From Kryptolebias marmoratus (taxonomy: Eukaryota > Chordata > Actinopteri > Cyprinodontiformes > Rivulidae): a DNA stretch of 64,000 nucleotides. The notes beneath the pieces were generated by a model. The model saw only the letters and a list, made by a program, of their open reading frames with translations, was not told where the DNA came from and did no database searches. Shown one piece after another: positions 61,501-64,000 of this stretch. The stretch covers positions 16,709,710 to 16,773,709 of the forward strand of contig NC_051440.1 in assembly GCF_001649575.2 (NCBI RefSeq), written 5' to 3'. Each line of letters opens with the position of its first letter. Position 1 is the stretch's first letter. The position numbers and the translations under genes were made by a program.

Positions 61501-64000
61501 TCGTCCACCAGTGCTAATTTCAATAACGTGCTCAAACCCACATCCACAGTCTATACCTGTGAATAACACTAAGACGCTTGTGTCTATTGTTGCTATAATT
61601 ACAGAGTATTCATTTTTTCCAACAAGTTCTCTCTGTAATAATAGAAGTAAATATCCATTGTGTTTCACAGGATATGTGTGTATTGTAATCTTGCTCTCTG
61701 TACTGGTTCTTGCTGGCTCTGCAGAGGCAAGCGCATTGCTGTGATTCTGTCTGATGGATTTCTAGTAGAGACATGCTGCTTTATCTGTTGACAGGTTTTG
61801 CATTCCTCTTTCTTTTAACTGTCCATTAATGGCACATAAATGTGACAGAAAATGTCTACAGGGCATTGCAAGCAAAGCTAATTCATTAGGAAATGTGATT
61901 AGCTTCTCTGCAAGGTAAGCAATTTTATTGCTGTCTTACTAGTAATGTAAAAGCCTTTTGCTATACGAGTAGGCATGTTATTATAAAACAGCACAAGCTG
62001 TTTACGGACATTGTAGTTGATACATGTTCGTGTGCGAATGTGTTGTTTTTTAGGACTGATTATGTCAGCTGAAAACTGATTTTTTATTATTGTGACTGCA
62101 GTGGTATTACTCAGCAATACAAACTGTTGTAACTTCATTTTGCTTTCCATTGCTAAGAGAAAGGCAGCTTTAATTGTGAAAACTGTTCATTCCTCTTCTC
62201 TACAAGGCACAGCATTACTTGAAATCAACTGGTGATATCATATATTGCAGCATTATTTTGTTTATTATTAATAATTTTATTTTGATTTCACATTAGATTT
62301 ACTTTGAAACATCATCATGTTTCCAAGCACAAGTGGTTTCTGCTATTATTTCTAAAGGATACACAATGCAGTTGTTTATTTATTTTGTTCTCTTGATTGT
62401 GTGATATTTTAGGTACTCTTAAAAAAACATTTATTTATTTATTTGTCTGTGATATATATTTTAGTTTGTATACACAAGTATCTTGGAAGCACAATAATAA
62501 CCTGCCAGCATACTGGTGACATACTGTAGTTAACATCTAACATCTTAACATCTGTCTAAATACTAGTCCAACACAATTTAGTTTTTATATACTAGCATGA
62601 ATAAAAAATAAAGGATTTGTAAAAAAGCTGAAGTTACCTAAAAATAATTTGTTCAAATATAAAAAATTAAAAGGTCTTGTTTACATGCAATTTGAAAGTT
62701 TTTTGTATTCAAATTAACCCTCAGTAAGGGGTACCTTTCATGGTAGGTCATCCCTGGTCATCCTACTAACCAACTATAAAAATGTATAGCATGTTCAAAT
62801 AAGGCTTTGGCAAATGCATAGTACACAATCTCTTTAGGGTCATTGTAAACTGTCTTTTATGAAGAATAATTTATTGCAGTGCATGTCTCAGTATGTCTTG
62901 ATTGCTCATCTCCATTCTGAAGTAAGGTTTGATTGAGGATGCCTATCACCATGTTACCAACTCACAAAGACACTCAAGTCTTAATCAGTCATACATTTAC
63001 AATATTTGTGCAAGAACATTTTTGTGCTCCAATGATCATTTAAAAAATAGTGGTACTTAGTCCCTCTTTGTACAACATTAACCTAAACAAGTATACGAAT
63101 GTGTTTATTGGTTTGCCAGACAAATACTCATGTATCCCATCAATCTATTGTTGTGGTTTTCATGGCATGGCTTAAGTATTTTATTTGCTTATATACTTGT
63201 TAAAGATATTTGGAATTAGTTAAAGAGGAAAGGTGCATTGTCAGTAAAATATGGTAAAATATTTGAAATAGCATCCTATGGGAAGGACATTCACAAAATG
63301 ACAAACTGTGATTTTTTTTTCTGACTCAGGTAATGCTCAGTGTGTAACAGGGTGAAGACCTCATTTGCTCAATTAGATTTAGATTAAAATAACTAATTTT
63401 AAAACTTGTATAAATCAGAACTGTAATAGGTCATTAGCACTAAAGACACAACATGTGAGGATATATTTGGTGAAGTTTGCTGCATTTATCAATAGCTCAG
63501 AAATACAGTATAAGTGTAGTTTTAGTAAAAGGCAATGTACGTCAATGGAACAGCTGTATAAATAAAGAAAGTTGGTTATGATATGGTTTATTGGAATAGT
63601 TTAATTTTTCATTAGTTATAGGTTTGCTTGTGACAATGAACCAATTTTGCTGGTCCATAGAAAAATGTTATACTTTGCCTAAAATGATTAGGAATATTGT
63701 TAGGAATGTGCAAAACAATAATTTAGCACAAATTTATTCAATTAACACTAAAGCCTTTGGTTGTCCAACTGATACATGTGAAGTTACCTTTTGGGTACGA
63801 ACAACACAGAAGAACAGGCTCAAGGATGTATGATTAGGAAGGAACCCTCCGCTTATCAGAAGCAAAGTGTCCCAAAACAAACGGATAAAACATCGACTGG
63901 AGACAGAATGACTAGTTCCCCTCCTCCTTCTCCCCTCCCTCCTCCTTCCCCCCTCTCTCTCTGCTCCTACACTCACTCACAAGAAATGTCTTCCGGACCA
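39690..64000 (+). CDS. pclo: piccolo presynaptic cytomatrix protein, 5' part with ten zinc fingers (partial)
   Basis: Piccolo is the very large active-zone scaffold that organises synaptic vesicle clusters; its zinc fingers bind the Rab acceptor PRA1 in mammals. Exons seen are 39690-40835, 41196-42047, 43065-43880, 44035-44856, 45179-46087, 46290-47189, 47313-48155, 48391-49284, 49724-50863 and 51278-52342. All junctions between them are phase 0 with GT..AG introns, and together they encode about 3,129 residues. Piccolo is indicated by [19 protein letters not shown] (human FLSEVNALSAVSSVVNKFN), by Q/P/K-rich repeats, and by double-zinc fingers of the form CPLCK...[18 protein letters not shown]...[14 protein letters not shown]. 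Mammals have two such fingers; this gene has ten. The exon that completes finger 10 and the rest of the gene lie beyond 64000. Whether this is the teleost pcloa or pclob copy cannot be told. Confidence 0.93.
39726..39752 (+). repeat. pclo: coding (AGC)8-AGT poly-Ser microsatellite
   Basis: Eight AGC codons plus AGT encode nine Ser. The run is almost pure at the nucleotide level, so it is likely to vary in length. Confidence 0.92.
41196..42047 (+). CDS. pclo: pclo exon B: zinc-finger module 1 (closes ZF1, opens ZF2)
   Basis: 284 codons, phase 0 at both ends. It starts [17 protein letters not shown], the last Cys pair of ZF1, after an unusually short connection (13 residues between Cys 6 and Cys 7; 15 is usual). 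Then come a Pro/Lys/Gln-rich linker, [11 protein letters not shown], the amphipathic [19 protein letters not shown] segment (from 41640), TTPPVSPK, and CPIC-x16-CTEC-x4-CNQC opening the next finger. The ORF is open throughout. The 1,017-bp intron that follows is the longest within the array and holds no recognised feature. Confidence 0.93.
43065..43880 (+). CDS. pclo: pclo exon C: zinc-finger module 2
   Basis: 272 codons. It begins [17 protein letters not shown]. Linker text PGPQKQTKQ relates it to modules B and D. It carries [29 protein letters not shown] (from 43473), [16 protein letters not shown], and ends CPLC-x16-CTEC-x4[14 protein letters not shown]. The following intron is only 154 bp. 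Confidence 0.94.
44035..44856 (+). CDS. pclo: pclo exon D: zinc-finger module 3
   Basis: 274 codons. It begins [20 protein letters not shown]. It lacks the GGFFGFGG box but keeps [19 protein letters not shown] (from 44452) and TTPPVSPK. It ends CMLC-x16-CTEC-x4[14 protein letters not shown]; the Met after the first Cys is unusual, since the other fingers have Pro there. The following intron is 322 bp. Confidence 0.94.
45179..46087 (+). CDS. pclo: pclo exon E: zinc-finger module 4
   Basis: 303 codons. It begins [20 protein letters not shown] and includes [20 protein letters not shown] (from 45635). Where others have one TPPVSPK box it has TPPGSRK and then a run of S-P-K triplets ([26 protein letters not shown]). 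It ends CPLC-x16-CTEC-x4[13 protein letters not shown], one residue shorter than the usual hinge. The following intron is 202 bp. Confidence 0.94.
46290..47189 (+). CDS. pclo: pclo exon F: zinc-finger module 5
   Basis: 300 codons. It begins [20 protein letters not shown]. It contains [12 protein letters not shown], shared with module G, then [20 protein letters not shown] (from 46680; Leu and Ser replace the usual Phe and Gly), [20 protein letters not shown], and CPLC-x16-CTQC-x4[14 protein letters not shown]. The following intron is 123 bp, the shortest in the array. Confidence 0.94.
47313..48155 (+). CDS. pclo: pclo exon G: zinc-finger module 6
   Basis: 281 codons. It begins [20 protein letters not shown]. 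It contains [42 protein letters not shown] (from 47760), [16 protein letters not shown], and CPLC-x16-CTQC-x4[14 protein letters not shown]. The CTQC pair, otherwise found only in F, and the SNAT box make F and G sister modules. The following intron is 235 bp. Confidence 0.94.
48391..49284 (+). CDS. pclo: pclo exon H: divergent zinc-finger module 7
   Basis: 298 codons. It begins [20 protein letters not shown] and ends CPLC-x16-CTDC-x4[14 protein letters not shown], so both finger halves are intact. Its middle is unlike the rest: no FGFG/SIFSSAS segment, no GGFFGFGG box, no TPPVSPK. Instead it is more charged ([20 protein letters not shown]) with a Leu-rich [10 protein letters not shown]. The following intron is 439 bp and contains a short piece resembling a fish 'gtgaaacgtcttc' repeat near 49375-49460. 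Confidence 0.93.
49375..49460. repeat. possible fragment of a common teleost repeat
   Basis: GATGGAAGGTGAAACATCTTC followed by AACTGAAGAACAGAAATCCA resembles a short repeat motif (gagaggtgaaacgtcttc...gaagtccag) found widely in fish genomes. It lies in the pclo intron between exons H and I. Confidence 0.35.
49724..50863 (+). CDS. pclo: pclo exon I: zinc-finger module 8
   Basis: 380 codons, the longest module. It begins [20 protein letters not shown]. The long linker leads to [40 protein letters not shown] (from 50405), [14 protein letters not shown] and TPPASPK. It ends CPLC-x16-CTGC-x4[27 protein letters not shown] and [11 protein letters not shown] are shared with J, its closest relative. 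The donor is gtattt, weaker than its neighbours. The following intron is 414 bp. Confidence 0.93.
51278..52342 (+). CDS. pclo: pclo exon J: zinc-finger module 9 (opens ZF10)
   Basis: 355 codons. It begins [20 protein letters not shown]. It contains [40 protein letters not shown] (from 51845), a directly repeated 18-residue [18 protein letters not shown] unit, then TPPVSPK and CPLC-x16-CTEC-x4[20 protein letters not shown] matches mammalian ZF2 exactly, as expected if this last position is the ancestral one. The donor is cg|gtaagt. The exon that supplies the last Cys pair was not found before the end of the window. Confidence 0.94.
51923..52030 (+). repeat. pclo: 54-bp coding tandem duplication in pclo exon J
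   Basis: Two adjacent 54-bp units (51923-51976 and 51977-52030) differ by one silent base (ACG/ACA, Thr). Each encodes [19 protein letters not shown] third partial resemblance (TPPVSPK) follows. Confidence 0.95.
57030..57412 (+). mobile_element. 3' end of an RTE-like non-LTR retrotransposon (truncated, decayed)
   Basis: The plus strand reads gcagagctgaagatgttgag, then gggacgaggatggacag, ATGGTTTGGACAAGTGCAGA, ATATGGATGCAGTTAGAGAG, and ends GATGACTCGCTGTGGCGACC followed by a purine-rich gaagaag tail. This is the order of the well-known fish LINE 3' end whose translation contains W-F-G-H-V-Q-R-R. Internal stops and the missing 5' part make it a dead, 5'-truncated copy. The long minus-strand open frame here is its antisense. 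Confidence 0.8.
58499..58600. repeat. compound (TTA)n-(GTA)n microsatellite
   Basis: A TTA run passes directly into a GTA run, with a few interruptions at the 3' end. It lies within the pclo intron. Confidence 0.95.
58910..59850 (-). mobile_element. decayed Tc1/mariner-type DNA transposon
   Basis: Successive blocks match, in order, the reverse complement of a common fish Tc1-like element: GGTCCAGCACATTATAGA, GGGGCCAAGTCAACTCTTCA, AGGGTACATTATACTGTTGA, AAGTAACATCCACATGAATG, CAAGGTCTCCCAGTAGAACA, GAGCATCCTGGTGTCATGTC, CCAACAGAGCTGCAGCTTTA, and a tail near TTGTCAGTGGTCAGCTGATT that resembles the terminal repeat. Indels and stops throughout mean no functional transposase. Boundaries are approximate. 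Confidence 0.8.
60285..60530. repeat. CACATGTG-rich block, possible MITE remnant
   Basis: Over about 250 bp the strings ACATGTG/CACATGT and GTGAAAACATGT/ACATGTTTTCAC recur in both orientations at short intervals. This suggests an inverted-repeat or internally repetitive non-autonomous element rather than chance. No transposase or target-site duplication was identified. Confidence 0.45.
63918..63965. repeat. polypyrimidine CT tract at window edge
   Basis: A long C/T run on the plus strand is followed after about 20 bases by AAGAAATGTCTTCCGGACCA, which includes an ETS-like CTTCCGG. It could be an acceptor tract or a TCT-type internal promoter; neither can be tested here because the window stops. 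Confidence 0.5.

Larger units (their letters stand above)
52343..64000 (+). other. pclo: long pclo intron after the zinc-finger array (continues past window)
   Basis: At least 11.7 kb with no E-W-L-C-type exon recognised on the plus strand. It is AT-rich and carries an RTE-like LINE tail, a Tc1 relic, microsatellites and a CACATGTG-rich block. Apart from these, nothing is supported. Confidence 0.75.

Overview
The window is vertebrate nuclear DNA, almost certainly from a ray-finned (teleost) fish. It is AT-rich and most of it is non-coding. Coding sequence is split into GT..AG exons, and the interspersed repeats are decayed Tc1/mariner copies and an RTE-like LINE tail of the kinds common in fish. 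No bacterial operons, tRNA or rRNA genes were seen. The species cannot be read from the sequence.

Layout: 1 to about 9.1 kb is intergenic, with microsatellites, one perfect 52-nt palindrome and a transposon relic. From about 9.9 to 26.2 kb lies a complete 17-coding-exon class 3 semaphorin, identified as sema3e. It has a signal peptide, sema domain, PSI domain, a furin-like RFRR site, an Ig domain and a basic tail. From 26.2 to 37.9 kb is intergenic DNA with repeats, including (GA)38. A CpG-rich promoter-like block at 37.9-38.3 kb precedes the 5' part of piccolo (pclo), the giant presynaptic active-zone scaffold. The sema3e-pclo order and shared orientation match the vertebrate SEMA3E-PCLO neighbourhood, which supports both names. 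From 52.3 kb to the end is a long pclo intron carrying a LINE tail and a Tc1 relic. The rest of pclo (coiled coils, PDZ, C2 domains) lies beyond the window.

The remarkable part is 39.7-52.3 kb. Mammalian Piccolo has two zinc fingers. Here the exon that carries the second finger has become a tandem array of nine open, phase-0 exons (B-J) behind the exon that starts finger 1 (A). Each array exon begins with the last Cys pair of the preceding finger (the E-W-L-C-x2-C block) and ends with the first six Cys of the next. Ten fingers are therefore encoded, nine of them complete in the window, and every zinc-ligand Cys is kept. Loop lengths show that the first finger is the ZF1 orthologue (17-residue loop) and the other nine are ZF2-type (16-residue loop). 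Eight of the nine modules also repeat a Ser/Thr-rich amphipathic segment ([17 protein letters not shown] type) that resembles membrane-curvature-sensing ALPS helices, usually followed by T-P-P-V-S-P-K proline-directed sites. If spliced as read, the window encodes about 3,130 residues of Piccolo N-terminus, which would be a strongly multivalent vesicle- and Rab-effector-tethering region.

The two genes are not a functional unit. sema3e encodes a secreted guidance cue and pclo an intracellular presynaptic scaffold. They are ancient neighbours.
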